A stretch of 64,000 nucleotides of DNA from Tatumella citrea (GCF_002163585.1 NZ_CP015579.1:2108001-2172000), one strand, 5' to 3'; shown: positions 49,080 to 61,258, counted from the first letter of the stretch. Numbers and translations: made by a program. The notes: generated by a model from the sequence alone, not told the origin.

Positions 49080-51737
49080 TTATTTTTCCTGTAGCAGTTT
49101 TCGAATCACATAATGCAGTATTCCACCATTACGGTAATACAATAATTCCGTAGCAGTATCTATCCGGCAATGCATGTTCACCTGCTGAACCTGACCACTG
49201 GTTGTTGTCAGTGTTACAGGAACACTCGCCCCCGGGGTAATTCCGGCTAAGTCCTGAATATCGATAGTTTCCTCACCCGTCAGTTGCAGCGTTTTACGGC
49301 TAACACCCGCAGGAAACTCCAACGGAAGAATTCCCATTCCAATCAGATTAGAGCGGTGAATTCTCTCGAAGGACTCGGCAATCACAACCCGTACCCCCTG
49401 CAACCTCGGCCCTTTCGCGGCCCAGTCACGGCTGGAGCCGGAACCGTACTCTTTACCTGCGATAATCGCCAGTGGCGTGCCGTCCTGCTGATATTTCATT
49501 GCCGCATCGTAGATCGAAAGCTGTTGTTGCTGCGGAAAATAACGGGTGTAACCACCTTCAGTGCCAGGGACAATTTCATTACGGATACGAATGTTAGCAA
49601 AAGTACCCCGCATCATAACTTCATGGTTACCTCGCCGGGACCCATAAGAATTATAATCCTGTGGGGCAACCCCCTGCTCTGCCAGATATCGGCCAGCAGG
49701 ACTGTCTGCTTTAATATTGCCGGCAGGCGAAATATGGTCTGTAGTTACAGAATCACCAAGCATCGCCAGCACACGAGCAGACCGTATATCTTCGACTTCC
49801 GGCACCGTACTATCCATAACATCGAAGAACGGTGCTTTACGGATATATGTCGAGGCGGAATCCCATGGATACAGGGCACTGTTACTGACCGATATTTTTT
49901 GCCATTCTTCGGTCCCCTGAAAAACTTCCGCGTACTCTTTATGGAACATACTGCTGTTGACTTTCTGCACCGCTGCGTCGGTTTCACCGGGAGTTGGCCA
50001 GATGTCTTTCAGCCAGACAGGATTACCATCGCTGCCGACTCCGAGCGGGGATTCCTCCAGATTAATCTTCAGATTACCCGCCAGAGCATAGGCAACCACC
50101 AGTGGCGGAGAAGCCAGCCAGTTGGTTTTTACCAACGGATGAATGCGTCCTTCAAAATTACGGTTTCCTGATAATACCGCCCCGACAGTCAGGTCGGCGG
50201 TTTTAATCGCATTTTCTACTTCATCAGATAACGGTCCGGAGTTACCAATACAGGTGGTACAACCGTATCCCACCAGATTGAATCCCAGTTGGTCCAGCGA
50301 TTCAGTTAATCCGGCGACAGCCAGATAGTCGGTCACCACTTTTGAACCTGGCGCCAGAGAGGCTTTAACCCACGGCTGACGTTTAAGTCCCCGGGCAACG
50401 GCGTTTTTAGCCAGTAAGCCTGCGGTCATCATAACCGCCGGATTTGAGGTGTTAGTACAGGAAGTAATTGCTGCTATCACTACCGCACCATCCACAGGGA
50501 GCTTCGCATCATCAACTTTCGTATCAGTTGCAGGATGGCTGACCTGAGATGCCAGCTCAAACGCTTCAGGAACTTTATTAAGTGCTACCCGGTCCTGCGG
50601 ACGTTTAGGCCCTGCCAGGCTACTCACTACTTCCGACATATCGAGAGATAAACTACTGGTGAACACCGGTTCATCACCGGCTTCACGCCATAAGCCCTGT
50701 GCTTTGGCATAAGCTTCTGTAAGTGCAATCTGTTGGCTGCTTCGACCGGTCAGGGTCATATAATTAAGCGTCACCTGATCTATCGGGAAAAATCCGCATG
50801 TCGCGCCATATTCCGGAGCCATATTGGCAATAGTTGCCCTGTCTGCCAAAGGCAGGTCTGCCAGTCCGTCACCATAAAACTCAACAAATTTGCCCACCAC
50901 CCCGTGCTTCCTGAGCATCTGAGTGACGGTTAATACCAGATCAGTTGCAGTGATACCCGGACGAAGTTTACCGCTAAGCCGAAATCCAACTACTTCCGGA
51001 ATCAGCATCGACACCGGCTGCCCAAGCATTGCCGCCTCTGCCTCAATGCCTCCCACGCCCCAGCCCAACACTCCCAGGCCGTTGATCATGGTGGTATGAG
51101 AATCGGTACCAACCAGGGTGTCGGGATAGATCAGCGTGCCGTTATCTGTTTCCTGTTGCCACACGGCCTGTCCAAGGTATTCAAGATTGACCTGATGACA
51201 GATTCCGGTTCCGGGTGGAACAACACGAAACTGCCTGAATGCCTGCTGTCCCCAACGCAGAAAAATATAACGCTCGTGATTTCGCTGCATTTCCAGACCG
51301 ACATTTTGCTCAAAAGCACTCTGCTGACCGGCAAAATCGACAGTCACTGAGTGGTCAATTACCAGATCGACCGGAGAAAGTGGATTCACTTTACTGACAT
51401 CTCCCCCCAGCCGGTCGACAGCTTCACGCATCGCAGCGAGGTCAACGACTGCAGGTACGCCAGTGAAATCCTGCATCAATACACGTGCCGGACGGTAGGC
51501 TATTTCGCGATCGGCTTTACCCGCATTCAGCCAGTCAATAATCGCAAGGATATCCTGCTGTGTAACAGTTTCGTCGTCCTGCCAGCGCAGGAGATTTTCC
51601 AGTAAAATTTTTAGTGATTTGGGAAGTGCAGCACAGGGCCGGGTGAGCGACTCCAGTTCGGGAAGGCTGTAATAGCTGTAGTTTTTGCCATTAACCGCCA
51701 GTATCTTCTGGCTGCTTTCACGTAATGATAACGACAT
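49080..51737 (-). CDS. acnA: Aconitate hydratase A
   Basis: An 885-residue aconitase (E. coli AcnA 891). Iron-sulfur ligands Cys427, Cys493 and Cys496 (SCTNTS, GCTTC) keep the E. coli spacing, and the swivel domain with SSRDWAAKGP is at the C-terminal end. It interconverts citrate and isocitrate; AcnA is the stress-stable form induced by SoxRS and stationary phase. AGGAGG precedes the ATG. A ymiA-like gene lies 116 bp upstream on the same strand. Confidence 0.97.
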   Translation of the reverse strand: MSLSLRESSQKILAVNGKNYSYYSLPELESLTRPCAALPKSLKILLENLLRWQDDETVTQQDILAIIDWLNAGKADREIAYRPARVLMQDFTGVPAVVDLAAMREAVDRLGGDVSKVNPLSPVDLVIDHSVTVDFAGQQSAFEQNVGLEMQRNHERYIFLRWGQQAFRQFRVVPPGTGICHQVNLEYLGQAVWQQETDNGTLIYPDTLVGTDSHTTMINGLGVLGWGVGGIEAEAAMLGQPVSMLIPEVVGFRLSGKLRPGITATDLVLTVTQMLRKHGVVGKFVEFYGDGLADLPLADRATIANMAPEYGATCGFFPIDQVTLNYMTLTGRSSQQIALTEAYAKAQGLWREAGDEPVFTSSLSLDMSEVVSSLAGPKRPQDRVALNKVPEAFELASQVSHPATDTKVDDAKLPVDGAVVIAAITSCTNTSNPAVMMTAGLLAKNAVARGLKRQPWVKASLAPGSKVVTDYLAVAGLTESLDQLGFNLVGYGCTTCIGNSGPLSDEVENAIKTADLTVGAVLSGNRNFEGRIHPLVKTNWLASPPLVVAYALAGNLKINLEESPLGVGSDGNPVWLKDIWPTPGETDAAVQKVNSSMFHKEYAEVFQGTEEWQKISVSNSALYPWDSASTYIRKAPFFDVMDSTVPEVEDIRSARVLAMLGDSVTTDHISPAGNIKADSPAGRYLAEQGVAPQDYNSYGSRRGNHEVMMRGTFANIRIRNEIVPGTEGGYTRYFPQQQQLSIYDAAMKYQQDGTPLAIIAGKEYGSGSSRDWAAKGPRLQGVRVVIAESFERIHRSNLIGMGILPLEFPAGVSRKTLQLTGEETIDIQDLAGITPGASVPVTLTTTSGQVQQVNMHCRIDTATELLYYRNGGILHYVIRKLLQEK

Positions 51738-51853
51738 AGCTCCTCCTTTGCAGTGGCAAAGACCCCGTAAAAAAACAGGGTTTATTTAAAAATAGACTAA
51801 ATAAAGGGAGCTGTTCTTCGTATAACACTAAATAACAAATAAGACACAGACAA

Positions 51854-52021
51854 TTAACACAAAAACAACTGCCGGAGGATTAACCCGACCATCAGCCAGA
51901 ACAGAACACAAATCAATAAGGCAATCAGCCAGACCCGGCGACGGTATTGATGGAGGGAAATTATCGGATTATTACGGGGATAAAAACGACGTATTGAATG
52001 GATAAGATCTGAAAAAAGCAT
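51854..52021 (-). CDS. ymiA: Small YmiA-like membrane protein
   Basis: A 55-residue frame starting MLFSDLIHSIRRFYPRNN, with a basic cluster (HQYRRRVW) and one membrane segment (LIALLICVLFWLMVGLIL). E. coli YmiA (46 residues) lies in the same place between cysB and acnA and has the same plan: Arg/Lys-rich head, R/K-x-VWL/AWL and a single LFW-containing helix. AGGGAGGT gives a very strong ribosome site. Function is unknown. The E. coli neighbours ymiC and yciX are not seen. Confidence 0.75.
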   Translation of the reverse strand: MLFSDLIHSIRRFYPRNNPIISLHQYRRRVWLIALLICVLFWLMVGLILRQLFLC

Positions 52022-52172
52022 AGTACCTCCCTGTTAAACATCAGAATAACGCCCTGCAGTTTCAGACTGATACGGGCGTTACTGCTTTGCGAGTCATCCT
52101 TGACAGGCACGGTTAGCATAAGAGAAAACCGCCGGCTCCGCAGAAGAAAAAATGCGGTCCGGAAAACTATAT

Positions 52173-53198
<1,026 letters not shown>

Positions 53199-53309
53199 TT
53201 ATCTGGTAAAAATTGTCGAATCCTTAACAGACAGCACATACATTTTTTCTATAACCACTATAGCATTAAAATATTCTCAACAGAACAAATAGCTATATAA
53301 GTTAAAAGC

Positions 53310-53332
53310 AAAAAGGCCAGCAAAAGCTGGCC
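53310..53332 (-). terminator. Rho-independent terminator of topA
   Basis: GGCCAGC pairs with GCTGGCC around TTTT and is followed on the minus strand by five Ts, 18 bp after the topA stop. Confidence 0.9.
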
Positions 53333-53349
53333 TGTTTCACAGAAAAAAA

Positions 53350-55956
53350 CTATTTCTTAGCTTCCTGCCATTTTCCGTCAATATAGAACATTGACCAGCC
53401 TGTCGCTTTCCCGTCTTTTTCAGACGAAATATATTGCTGCTTTGTTTTGCGACTAAAGCGAACCATCGCTTTATTACCTTCCGGGTCAGCTACAGGTGCT
53501 TCAGTCAGGTAACTGAATTTTTCCGGTAACCGGTCGCTAAACCGTTGCAATTCTTCCACCAGCGGCGCACGGGTTTCGCGTGATTTAGGGAAGGTATTGG
53601 CCGCCAGAAAAATACCAGCAGCTCCATCACGCAATACGAAATAAGCATCTGATTTTTCACACGCAAGTTCAGGTAACGGAACCGGATCTTCTTTCGGCGG
53701 AGCTACATCACCATTACGCAGAATTTTACGGGTGTTTTTACAGGCTTCATTGGTACAGGCCATATATTTACCAAAACGCCCCATTTTCAGGTGCATTTCA
53801 CTGCCGCATTTTTCACATTCTACGATTGGACCGTCATAGCCCTTAATGCGGAATTCACCCTCTTCAATTTCATAGCCATCACAGGAAGGGTTATTACCAC
53901 AAACGTGCAGTTTCCGTTTGTCATCAATCAGGTAACTGTCCATCGCGGTACCACATTTCTGGCAGCGCGGGCGAGCACGTAATGCATTAGTCTCTGCGTC
54001 ATCGCCTTCCAGGATATTGAGTACTTCATTTTCCGGAATCAGATTGATGGTCTGCTTACAGCGCTCTTTTGGTGGCAAAGCATAACCAGAACATCCCAGG
54101 AATACACCGGTAGTTGCAGTACGAATACCCATATGGCGCTGACAGGTCGGACATTCAATGGAAGTCACCACCATCTGGTTTGGCTGCATACCGCCATCCT
54201 GAGGGTCTTTATCTGCCTGTTCCAGTTGCTGACTAAAATCAGTGAAGAAGTGGTCCAGCACAGCACGCCACTCCGCCTGATTATTGGCGACCTGGTCAAG
54301 ATTATCTTCCATGCGCGCAGTAAAATCGTAATTCATCAGCTCACGGAAATTATCTTCCAGTCGGTCGGTAACGATTTCACCCATTTTCTCAGCATAAAAG
54401 CGGCGGCTTTCAGTTCTGACATAACCACGATCCTGGATGGTCGAGATAATCGAGGCATAGGTTGAAGGACGACCAATTCCCCGTTTCTCCAGTTCACGAA
54501 CCAGTGAAGCCTCACTGAATCGGGCCGGTGGTTTGGTAAAGTGTTGTGCAGGAACAACATCCAGTAACGCTGGTGATTCACCGACATCCACCGCTGGCAG
54601 AGTCAAATCATCATCGTTTTTACGCAGTGCCGGCATCACACGGGTCCAGCCATCGAAACGCAATGTACGGCCTTTCGCCTTCAGGCGATACTCTCCTGCC
54701 TGAACGGTCAGAGTTGTAGAATCGTATTTCGCTGCCACCATCTGACAGGCAACAAACTGGCGCCAGATCAGTTGATAAAGTTTCTGCGCATCAGCTTCCA
54801 TATCTTTCAGCTGATCAGCCTCTACATTGACATCAGAAGGACGAATCGCTTCATGCGCTTCCTGCGAATTATCCTTATTGGTATATACCGTGGCGGTATT
54901 CGGTAAATAGCTATTACCAAAATTGCCTTCGATATAGCCACGAGCCATCTCGATCGCATCCTGACTCAGGTTGGTTGAGTCAGTACGCATGTAAGTTATA
55001 TGCCCTGCCTCATACAGACGCTGAGCCATCATCATGGTTTTTTTCACGCCGAAGCCCAGGCGCGTACTCGCAGCCTGTTGCAACGTAGAGGTAATAAACG
55101 GTGCGCCTGGTTTGCTACTGGTTGGCTTATCTTCGCGCTCAGTCACCTGATAGCTGGCTTTTTCCAGCAGAGCGACAGCAGCCTGAGTGGTTGCTTTATT
55201 TTCAGGACGGAATGCAGTTTCGCCCTGATGAGTGACCCGCATCAGAAGTTCGTCACCCTTAGGAGTATTCAGGCGCACGTCGACTTCCCAATACTCTTCC
55301 GGAACGAAAGCCTTGATTTCGCGTTCACGCTCCACCACCAGTCGTACAGCAACTGACTGGACACGACCGGCAGATAAGCCGCGCGCCACTTTTTTCCATA
55401 GCAGAGGTGAGACCATGTAGCCCACAACACGGTCCATAAACCGCCGCGCCTGCTGTGCATTTACGCGGTCGATGTTCAGTTCACCAGGCTGTTCAAATGC
55501 CTGGCGAATCGCATTTTTAGTAATTTCATTAAACACCACGCGGCTGAACCGCTTGTCATCTCCGCCAATAACTTCACGCAGATGCCAGGCAATAGCTTCC
55601 CCTTCTCTGTCCAAATCCGTTGCGAGATAAATGTGGTCAGCATCAGCAGCCAGTGCCTGCAGTTCAGAAACAACTTTTTCTTTACCCGGTAAAATCTGGT
55701 AATTAGCTTTCCAGCCATGCCAGGGATCAACGCCCATACGGTTGACCAGCGCGCTTTTCTCGTCTTTCTTACCGGTTTTAGTTGTTTTCGTTGTTTTCGG
55801 CTTGCCAGTCTCAGCTGTCTTTTTTGCCAGCGAACCACTGGTCGGCAAATCACGAATGTGACCCACACTTGATTTAACAACGTAGCCACTGCCAAGGTAT
55901 TTATTAATAGTTTTAGCCTTTGCAGGTGACTCAACAATAACGAGTGCTTTACCCAT
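53350..55956 (-). CDS. topA: DNA topoisomerase I
   Basis: An 868-residue type IA topoisomerase (E. coli 865). A TOPRIM domain with [11 protein letters not shown], catalytic Tyr322 in TYMRTDS, three Cys4 zinc fingers ([10 protein letters not shown]..., CQKCGTAMD..., CEKCGSEMH...) and C-terminal ribbon domains are present. It relaxes negative supercoils. It lies divergent from yciN with a leader of ~360 bp that would hold its several promoters. Confidence 0.97.
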   Translation of the reverse strand: MGKALVIVESPAKAKTINKYLGSGYVVKSSVGHIRDLPTSGSLAKKTAETGKPKTTKTTKTGKKDEKSALVNRMGVDPWHGWKANYQILPGKEKVVSELQALAADADHIYLATDLDREGEAIAWHLREVIGGDDKRFSRVVFNEITKNAIRQAFEQPGELNIDRVNAQQARRFMDRVVGYMVSPLLWKKVARGLSAGRVQSVAVRLVVEREREIKAFVPEEYWEVDVRLNTPKGDELLMRVTHQGETAFRPENKATTQAAVALLEKASYQVTEREDKPTSSKPGAPFITSTLQQAASTRLGFGVKKTMMMAQRLYEAGHITYMRTDSTNLSQDAIEMARGYIEGNFGNSYLPNTATVYTNKDNSQEAHEAIRPSDVNVEADQLKDMEADAQKLYQLIWRQFVACQMVAAKYDSTTLTVQAGEYRLKAKGRTLRFDGWTRVMPALRKNDDDLTLPAVDVGESPALLDVVPAQHFTKPPARFSEASLVRELEKRGIGRPSTYASIISTIQDRGYVRTESRRFYAEKMGEIVTDRLEDNFRELMNYDFTARMEDNLDQVANNQAEWRAVLDHFFTDFSQQLEQADKDPQDGGMQPNQMVVTSIECPTCQRHMGIRTATTGVFLGCSGYALPPKERCKQTINLIPENEVLNILEGDDAETNALRARPRCQKCGTAMDSYLIDDKRKLHVCGNNPSCDGYEIEEGEFRIKGYDGPIVECEKCGSEMHLKMGRFGKYMACTNEACKNTRKILRNGDVAPPKEDPVPLPELACEKSDAYFVLRDGAAGIFLAANTFPKSRETRAPLVEELQRFSDRLPEKFSYLTEAPVADPEGNKAMVRFSRKTKQQYISSEKDGKATGWSMFYIDGKWQEAKK

Positions 55957-56316
55957 AGATAACTTTACCTAATAAAAACGTCCTGAAGAACGGGAGAGGT
56001 TTACTCCCCTGATTTGCAACAACCATAGCTGCTGCCGACTCCTGCTTATCACGCCAGATCATCGATCACTGAACATTGCCCGAATATTAACAGCATGATT
56101 ACAATAATATTTTACTCAGGAATTCAACCTGTTTTTGGCCTCAATAGCCTGATATTGAAATCGTCCACACTGTACCTGATAAAATCTGTTACGCAACTTT
56201 ATTAGCATCCCGGCGTATTTCACGCCACTAATCGCACCAATAATTTTGTTTCCGCGGTGACACTCTTTTACAATAACCACAAGGTTTGTAATGTCACTTA
56301 TCACCCGGAGTTAAAA

Positions 56317-56568
56317 ATGAACACAACCCCTGAAACACTCGATGCTACCGCCCTGATTACGCTGGCCAATCAGAAGTTGCAACAGCACAAAGATTACTTT
56401 CCTGCGATGAAAATCACCTCGGTCCGTCAGCAGGGACCATTATTGATTTTTAGTGGCCCGTGGTTTGCAGACACACAGGGAATGCCTACCCAACAGAGCA
56501 CACTGGCCTTCAATATGTTCAAATTTCTGACCGTGGAACTGTCTCCGCATTATTACCTGAAAGAATAA
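56317..56568 (+). CDS. yciN: YciN family protein
   Basis: An 83-residue soluble protein, the same length as E. coli YciN. GPWFADTQGMPTQQST and AFNMFKFL match the conserved G-x-PT-x2-ST-x-VFNMFK block. The function is unknown. The frame is open 20 codons upstream, but GGAG before ATG 56317 and the family start decide. It lies between topA and sohB as in E. coli. Confidence 0.92.
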   Translation: MNTTPETLDATALITLANQKLQQHKDYFPAMKITSVRQQGPLLIFSGPWFADTQGMPTQQSTLAFNMFKFLTVELSPHYYLKE

Positions 56569-56586
56569 CCCCGGCGAAGGCCGGGG
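56569..56586 (+). terminator. GC hairpin after yciN
   Basis: CCCCGGC-GAAG-GCCGGGG begins at the base after the yciN stop. There is no T tract, and sohB ends just beyond it on the other strand. Confidence 0.5.
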
Positions 56587-56617
56587 CAGATGTGTTTCAG
56601 AAAACGGCGGGGCATTA

Positions 56618-57664
56618 TTACAACAGCGGTTTTTCGCCTTTCTGCCACCATTTCAGCAGCAGACGTTCAGCCACACTGGCACCACTTTGGGTAAACCGTT
56701 CAATAATGCTTTTCTTTTTACTGTAACTGACTGACAGCAGATTAAACTCATCCATTTTCTTAATGATGATGTCATCACTGGTAGCAATCTCGTCAATCAG
56801 CCCGTTTTCAAGAGCCTGTTGCCCGTACCAGTGTTCACCGGTTGCCACGGCATCAATATCCAGTGACGGTCGCATCTGATGAACAAATGATTTAAACAAC
56901 TGATGGGTTTCGTTTAAATCTTCACGGAATTTTTCACGACCGGCATCGGTATTTTCACCAAGAAGTGTCAGTGTCCTTTTATACTGACCCGCCGTGTGAA
57001 GTTCGATATCAATATCGTTACGTTTCAGTAAACGGTTGAAGTTAGGTACCTGAGCAACAACGCCAATCGAACCAATAATGGCAAACGGTGCGGCAACAAT
57101 ATGCGAGGCAACACATGCCATCATGTAACCACCACTGGCTGCAACTTTATCAACTGCCGCGGTCAATGGAATGCCATGATCACGTAACCGTTGCAACTGG
57201 GACGCAGCCAGACCATATCCGTGCACCACTCCGCCAGGACTTTCCAGTTTCAGCAGCACCTCATCTCCGGGCACAGCAACGGATAACACCGCTGAAATCT
57301 CTTTACGCAATGAAGCGACTTCGCCGGCATCCATACTTCCTTTAAAATCAAGCAGAAAGAGAGTTTTAGCAGCAGCACTGATATTTCCCTGTTTCGCACG
57401 GGCTTTCTCAGCCTTAGCTTTGGCTTTTTGCTGCTTTTTCTGCTCTTTTAACCAGGGTTTCTGTGCATGTTCCGGGAGTTTTGCCACAGACAGCGTCTGT
57501 TTAAGCGTTTGATAGTCTTCCCCGGGGTGTCCCAGATTCAGTTGTCCCTGGGTGCCCTTTTTACGCGAAGATACTCCAACAACGACCAGTACCAGCGCAA
57601 TAATTGCCACTACCACCGTGACAATTTTGGCTAAAAATAGCCCGTACTCTGCAATAAAACTCAC
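56618..57664 (-). CDS. sohB: Inner-membrane S49 peptidase SohB
   Basis: A 348-residue protein of the signal-peptide-peptidase A group. One N-terminal membrane segment (8-30) is followed by a Lys/Ala-rich charged linker (75-95) and the S49 domain with nucleophile Ser177 (AASGGYMMA) and base Lys229 (GQYKRTLT). In E. coli extra SohB suppresses loss of DegP, implying a role in periplasmic or membrane protein turnover. Confidence 0.95.
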   Translation of the reverse strand: MSFIAEYGLFLAKIVTVVVAIIALVLVVVGVSSRKKGTQGQLNLGHPGEDYQTLKQTLSVAKLPEHAQKPWLKEQKKQQKAKAKAEKARAKQGNISAAAKTLFLLDFKGSMDAGEVASLRKEISAVLSVAVPGDEVLLKLESPGGVVHGYGLAASQLQRLRDHGIPLTAAVDKVAASGGYMMACVASHIVAAPFAIIGSIGVVAQVPNFNRLLKRNDIDIELHTAGQYKRTLTLLGENTDAGREKFREDLNETHQLFKSFVHQMRPSLDIDAVATGEHWYGQQALENGLIDEIATSDDIIIKKMDEFNLLSVSYSKKKSIIERFTQSGASVAERLLLKWWQKGEKPLL

Positions 57665-57835
57665 TCAGCCCACCTTAGTCAAGATCCGTTGAAATGTCTG
57701 AATTCCCGGCCAGTAGTGTAAATCAATCTGGGTAACACCCTGGCAAATCAGGAAAGTAACAGCCTGTCATCAAAGTCTATCATATGATAATTTACGACAT
57801 AACTGCATGAAATCTAATAAAACAAAGGACCGTCC

Positions 57836-58597
57836 GTGAACAGTATCCCTGACAGCAGCCTGCTGAAAAACCGCACTATTTTAGTCACCGGAGCCTCAGA
57901 TGGTATTGGCCGTGAAGCCGCAATCACCTACGCCAGGCAGGGTGCCAGAGTAATACTCACCGGCCGCAATCCACAAAAACTGGAGCAGGTGCGCCAGACA
58001 ATCAATGCCCTGCAGCAACAACCCGCCAGTGTACTGGTACTGGACCTGGCAACCGCCACAGCTGAAGACTGCCAGCAATTTGCCCGCGAGGTTGCAGCTA
58101 TCACCCCGACGCTGGAAGGGTTACTGCATAATGCCGGTATACTTGGCACCCTCCAACCTATGTCGGAAATTAGCGCGGAAGAGTGGCAGCAGGTGATGAA
58201 AATAAACCTTGATGCCTGTTTCTTTCTGACCCGGGCTTTGCTGCCGCTCCTGCTTAACGCCACCTCAGCATCGCTGGTGTTTACCAGTTCCAGTGTCGGC
58301 CGCCAGGGCCGTGCTGGCTGGGGAACCTATTCAGTGTCTAAATTTGCCACTGAAGGGATGATGCAGGTGCTGGCCGCCGAATACAGAGACAGTGGCTTGC
58401 GGGTAAACTGTATCAACCCGGGCGGAACCCGGACTACCATGCGTGCCAGTGCATTCCCTGAAGAGAACGCCAGCCTGCTGAGAACACCCGCTGATATCAT
58501 GCCGGTTTACCTGCATGTGATGAGTGATGCCAGCATCGGCGAGACAGGCATCAGTTTTGATGCTCAGCCCGGACGTAAAGCGGGCCCTGCCAGCTAA
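57836..58597 (+). CDS. yciK: Short-chain dehydrogenase YciK
   Basis: A 253-residue Rossmann-fold oxidoreductase. GASDGIGREAA near residue 19 binds NAD(P), SSSVG and YSVSKFA supply catalytic Ser, Tyr and Lys, and HNAGILG is conserved. The substrate is unknown. It is divergent from sohB and convergent with rluB, as in E. coli. Confidence 0.94.
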   Translation: MNSIPDSSLLKNRTILVTGASDGIGREAAITYARQGARVILTGRNPQKLEQVRQTINALQQQPASVLVLDLATATAEDCQQFAREVAAITPTLEGLLHNAGILGTLQPMSEISAEEWQQVMKINLDACFFLTRALLPLLLNATSASLVFTSSSVGRQGRAGWGTYSVSKFATEGMMQVLAAEYRDSGLRVNCINPGGTRTTMRASAFPEENASLLRTPADIMPVYLHVMSDASIGETGISFDAQPGRKAGPAS

Positions 58598-58602
58598 TAT
58601 GA

Positions 58603-58629
58603 TAAAAAAACCCCGGAAATCCGGGGTTT
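58603..58629. terminator. Bidirectional terminator of yciK and rluB
   Basis: AAACCCCGG-AAAT-CCGGGGTTT. On the minus strand it is followed by seven Ts, so it mainly ends rluB; it can also stop yciK transcription. Confidence 0.88.
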
Positions 58630-58652
58630 CTGATAACACCTGAAACTATAAC

Positions 58653-59576
58653 TCAGCCGTTACCATTATTACGTTTAGATGTCGGGCGTGCCACAGCACT
58701 GCGACCTGATGCAGGACGACGGTTAGCGGAAGTTTTGCTACCCAGCTGACTGTGTTTTTTCACCGCACGACGAATCTGATTAGCTTTGGTCCGACGACGA
58801 TCTTTTTCTACTGCCAGTTTAGTTACCGTCTCTTCCGGCATTTCAACCAGCTGGCGCAGATAGTTGACTGATGTCAGGTCCATCTCCATATATCCGCCTC
58901 GTGGCAAGCCTTTTGGTAACACAATATCGCCGTAACGAACACGAATCAGTCTGCTGACCTGTACTCCGACAGCTTCCCACAAACGACGAACTTCACGGTT
59001 ACGCCCTTCGGTCAGTGTGACGTTATACCACTGGTTAAGGCCTTCTCCGCCGCCAAACTTCAACGTTTTGAACGCCGCAGGACCATCTTCCAGCTGAACA
59101 CCCAGGCTAAGCTGACGAATTTTGTCATCATCAATTTGCCCGAATACCCTTACCGCGTACTCACGTTCAACTTCACGGCTCGGGTGCATCAGACGGTTCG
59201 CCAGCTCACCATCAGTGGTAAACAGCATCAAACCGCAGGTGTTAACATCAAGACGCCCGACCGCAATCCAGCGGGCACCGTTCAGACGAGGTAAACGATC
59301 AAAAACTGTTGGCCGGCCTTCAGGATCATTACGGGTACATAACTCACCTTCAGGTTTATAGTAAGCCAGAACCCGACATACTTCACTGGAGGTCTCAGCG
59401 ATACGAACCAGATGACCATCAATTCGGATTTTAAGAGAACTTCCGGTTTCTACACGGTCGCCCAGAGTGGCAATTTTTCCGTCCACACTGACCCGTCCGG
59501 CAGAGATAATTGCTTCAATTTCACGACGGGAACCATGTCCGGCACGCGCTAAAACTTTTTGTAACTTTTCGCTCAT
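58653..59576 (-). CDS. rluB: 23S rRNA pseudouridine 2605 synthase RluB
   Basis: A 307-residue enzyme with an N-terminal S4 domain (1-60) and an RsuA-type catalytic domain; catalytic Asp110 lies in GRLDVNTCG, the same number as in E. coli. The C terminus is a basic, disordered tail (residues 255-307) slightly longer than in E. coli. It modifies U2605 of 23S rRNA. Confidence 0.96.
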   Translation of the reverse strand: MSEKLQKVLARAGHGSRREIEAIISAGRVSVDGKIATLGDRVETGSSLKIRIDGHLVRIAETSSEVCRVLAYYKPEGELCTRNDPEGRPTVFDRLPRLNGARWIAVGRLDVNTCGLMLFTTDGELANRLMHPSREVEREYAVRVFGQIDDDKIRQLSLGVQLEDGPAAFKTLKFGGGEGLNQWYNVTLTEGRNREVRRLWEAVGVQVSRLIRVRYGDIVLPKGLPRGGYMEMDLTSVNYLRQLVEMPEETVTKLAVEKDRRRTKANQIRRAVKKHSQLGSKTSANRRPASGRSAVARPTSKRNNGNG

Positions 59577-59741
59577 GGAGCAGCCTCACTGTCGCCTTCC
59601 CAGGCCTCAGGTTTAGGGTATATTTAATATAAAAATCAAATACTTACGTAAATACTGACTGCCATTATACAGGATCGCAGTCACAATGTAACGATTTTTT
59701 ATTTTTCAGTGACTGCGGTTTATGGCTGTCACAGGGCGGTT

Positions 59742-60362
59742 TTAACGGAAAGGAGCCGGGTCGCCGGCACCTTCCCGCAGCACTTCCGGAGCATCACCGG
59801 TTAAGTCCACGACGGTCGTCGGTTGCTGACCGATGGTTCCGCCATTCAGAATAAGATCCACCTGCTTACCAATACTCATCTGAATTTCTTCAGGATCTGA
59901 TTCAGCAAAATCATTACCCGGTAGCATCAGGGTGGTAGACATCATTGGCTCGTTGAGTGCCTCGAGCAGAGCCTGAGCCACCGGGTGAGAAGTTACACGT
60001 AAGCCGATAGTCTTACGTTTTTCGTTCATTAAACGCCGCGGAACCTCTTTAGTCGCTTTAAGCAAAAAGGTGTAGCTGCCGGGAGTATTATTTTTGATCA
60101 GCCGGAACGCACTGTTATCCACCTGTGCATAGGTCGACAGTTCTGATAAGTCACGGCACATTAAAGTAAAATTATGATGGTCATCCAGCTGACGCAGGCG
60201 ACAAATTCTCTCCAGCGCAGATTTATCTTCCAGACGACAACCAAGCGCATATCCGGAATCCGTCGGGTAAACAATAACCCCGCCCTTGTTAAGATAATCG
60301 ACTGCCTGACTTATCAGGCGCGGCTGTGGATTTTCCGGATGGATATAAAAAAACTGACTCAT
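59742..60362 (-). CDS. yciO: YrdC/Sua5-fold protein YciO
   Basis: A 206-residue YrdC-domain protein. GGVIVYPTDSGYALGCR is the nucleotide-binding entry and SYTFLLKATKEVPRRL the conserved KR region. It is a paralogue of the tRNA threonylcarbamoyl-AMP synthase TsaC but does not replace it in E. coli; its own role is unsettled. It starts within the end of rnm (ATGA), so the two are coupled. Confidence 0.93.
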   Translation of the reverse strand: MSQFFYIHPENPQPRLISQAVDYLNKGGVIVYPTDSGYALGCRLEDKSALERICRLRQLDDHHNFTLMCRDLSELSTYAQVDNSAFRLIKNNTPGSYTFLLKATKEVPRRLMNEKRKTIGLRVTSHPVAQALLEALNEPMMSTTLMLPGNDFAESDPEEIQMSIGKQVDLILNGGTIGQQPTTVVDLTGDAPEVLREGAGDPAPFR

Positions 60363-61258
60363 ACTTCACTCCCTGCACCATTGAATACCGGTGCAACACT
60401 TTGAATTTCAGGAAAACGTAACCATACAGCTTCAGCATCTGCCGGTAACCAGAGTTTACGCCCCAGTTCTATCCAGGCGCAGGGTTGGTGAAAGTCCGAC
60501 CCCTGTGAAGCCGCCAGCCCGTACTCCTGAGAATATTTTGCCAGTTGCTGTCGCTCATCAGGAGGTTGCTGACATTGCGCCACCTCCATTGCATCACCAC
60601 CAGCTTCTGCAAAAAATTTAAGTAATCGTTTTAACCATTTGGCAGACAAATCATAGCGGCCAGGATGGGCAACCACCGCTCTGCCTCCCGACTGATGTAT
60701 GGCATCAATCGCCTGTTCTATTGTACACCATTGTGCCGGGACATATCCGGTTTTGCCCCGCGCCAGATATTGTTTAAACACCTGAGCCATAGTTGTTGCT
60801 TTACCGCACTCCATAAGATAGCGCGCAAAATGGCCGCGGGTAATCTGCCCTTCCCCGGCCAGCACTGTAGCGCCTTCCAGTGCACCAGCAATACCTGCCT
60901 TTTCCAGCCGGCGGGCGATTTCTTCTGCACGAAATCGACGTTTCTGGTGCTGATTTTCCAGTAACTCACAGATAGCAGGATGGCCAATATCCATCCCCAA
61001 ACCCACAATATGAATTTCATGGTTCTCCCATAACGTTGATATTTCTACGCCGGTTATCAATGTCAGGGGTAACTGGTGCTGAATAATCGCCTGTTGCGCG
61101 GGAAGAATCGCGGAAGTAGTGTCATGGTCTGTAATCGCCAGTACATTAACACCACGGTCATGTGCGCGAATTACCAGTTCTTCAGGACTTAAGACACCGT
61201 CAGATGCCCGGGTATGACTATGTAAATCGTATAGCTGAAATGCCGTTCGCTCGGTCAA
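60359..61258 (-). CDS. rnm: RNase AM, PHP-domain 5'-3' exoribonuclease
   Basis: A 299-residue PHP-fold phosphoesterase (older names yciV, trpH). Metal ligands are visible in YDLHSHTRASDG, ITDHDT, GVEIS and VVAHPGRYD, with DFHQP near the end. E. coli RNase AM trims the 5' ends of 5S, 16S and 23S rRNA and degrades short RNAs and 3',5'-bisphosphates. It is divergent from the trp operon. Confidence 0.94.
   Translation of the reverse strand: MTERTAFQLYDLHSHTRASDGVLSPEELVIRAHDRGVNVLAITDHDTTSAILPAQQAIIQHQLPLTLITGVEISTLWENHEIHIVGLGMDIGHPAICELLENQHQKRRFRAEEIARRLEKAGIAGALEGATVLAGEGQITRGHFARYLMECGKATTMAQVFKQYLARGKTGYVPAQWCTIEQAIDAIHQSGGRAVVAHPGRYDLSAKWLKRLLKFFAEAGGDAMEVAQCQQPPDERQQLAKYSQEYGLAASQGSDFHQPCAWIELGRKLWLPADAEAVWLRFPEIQSVAPVFNGAGSEV

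Noticed and set aside
49284..50171. 295-aa plus-strand frame antisense to acnA
   Set aside because: It lies wholly inside the conserved acnA gene on the other strand; its composition (Thr/Arg/His-rich, no domain) is that of a shadow frame.
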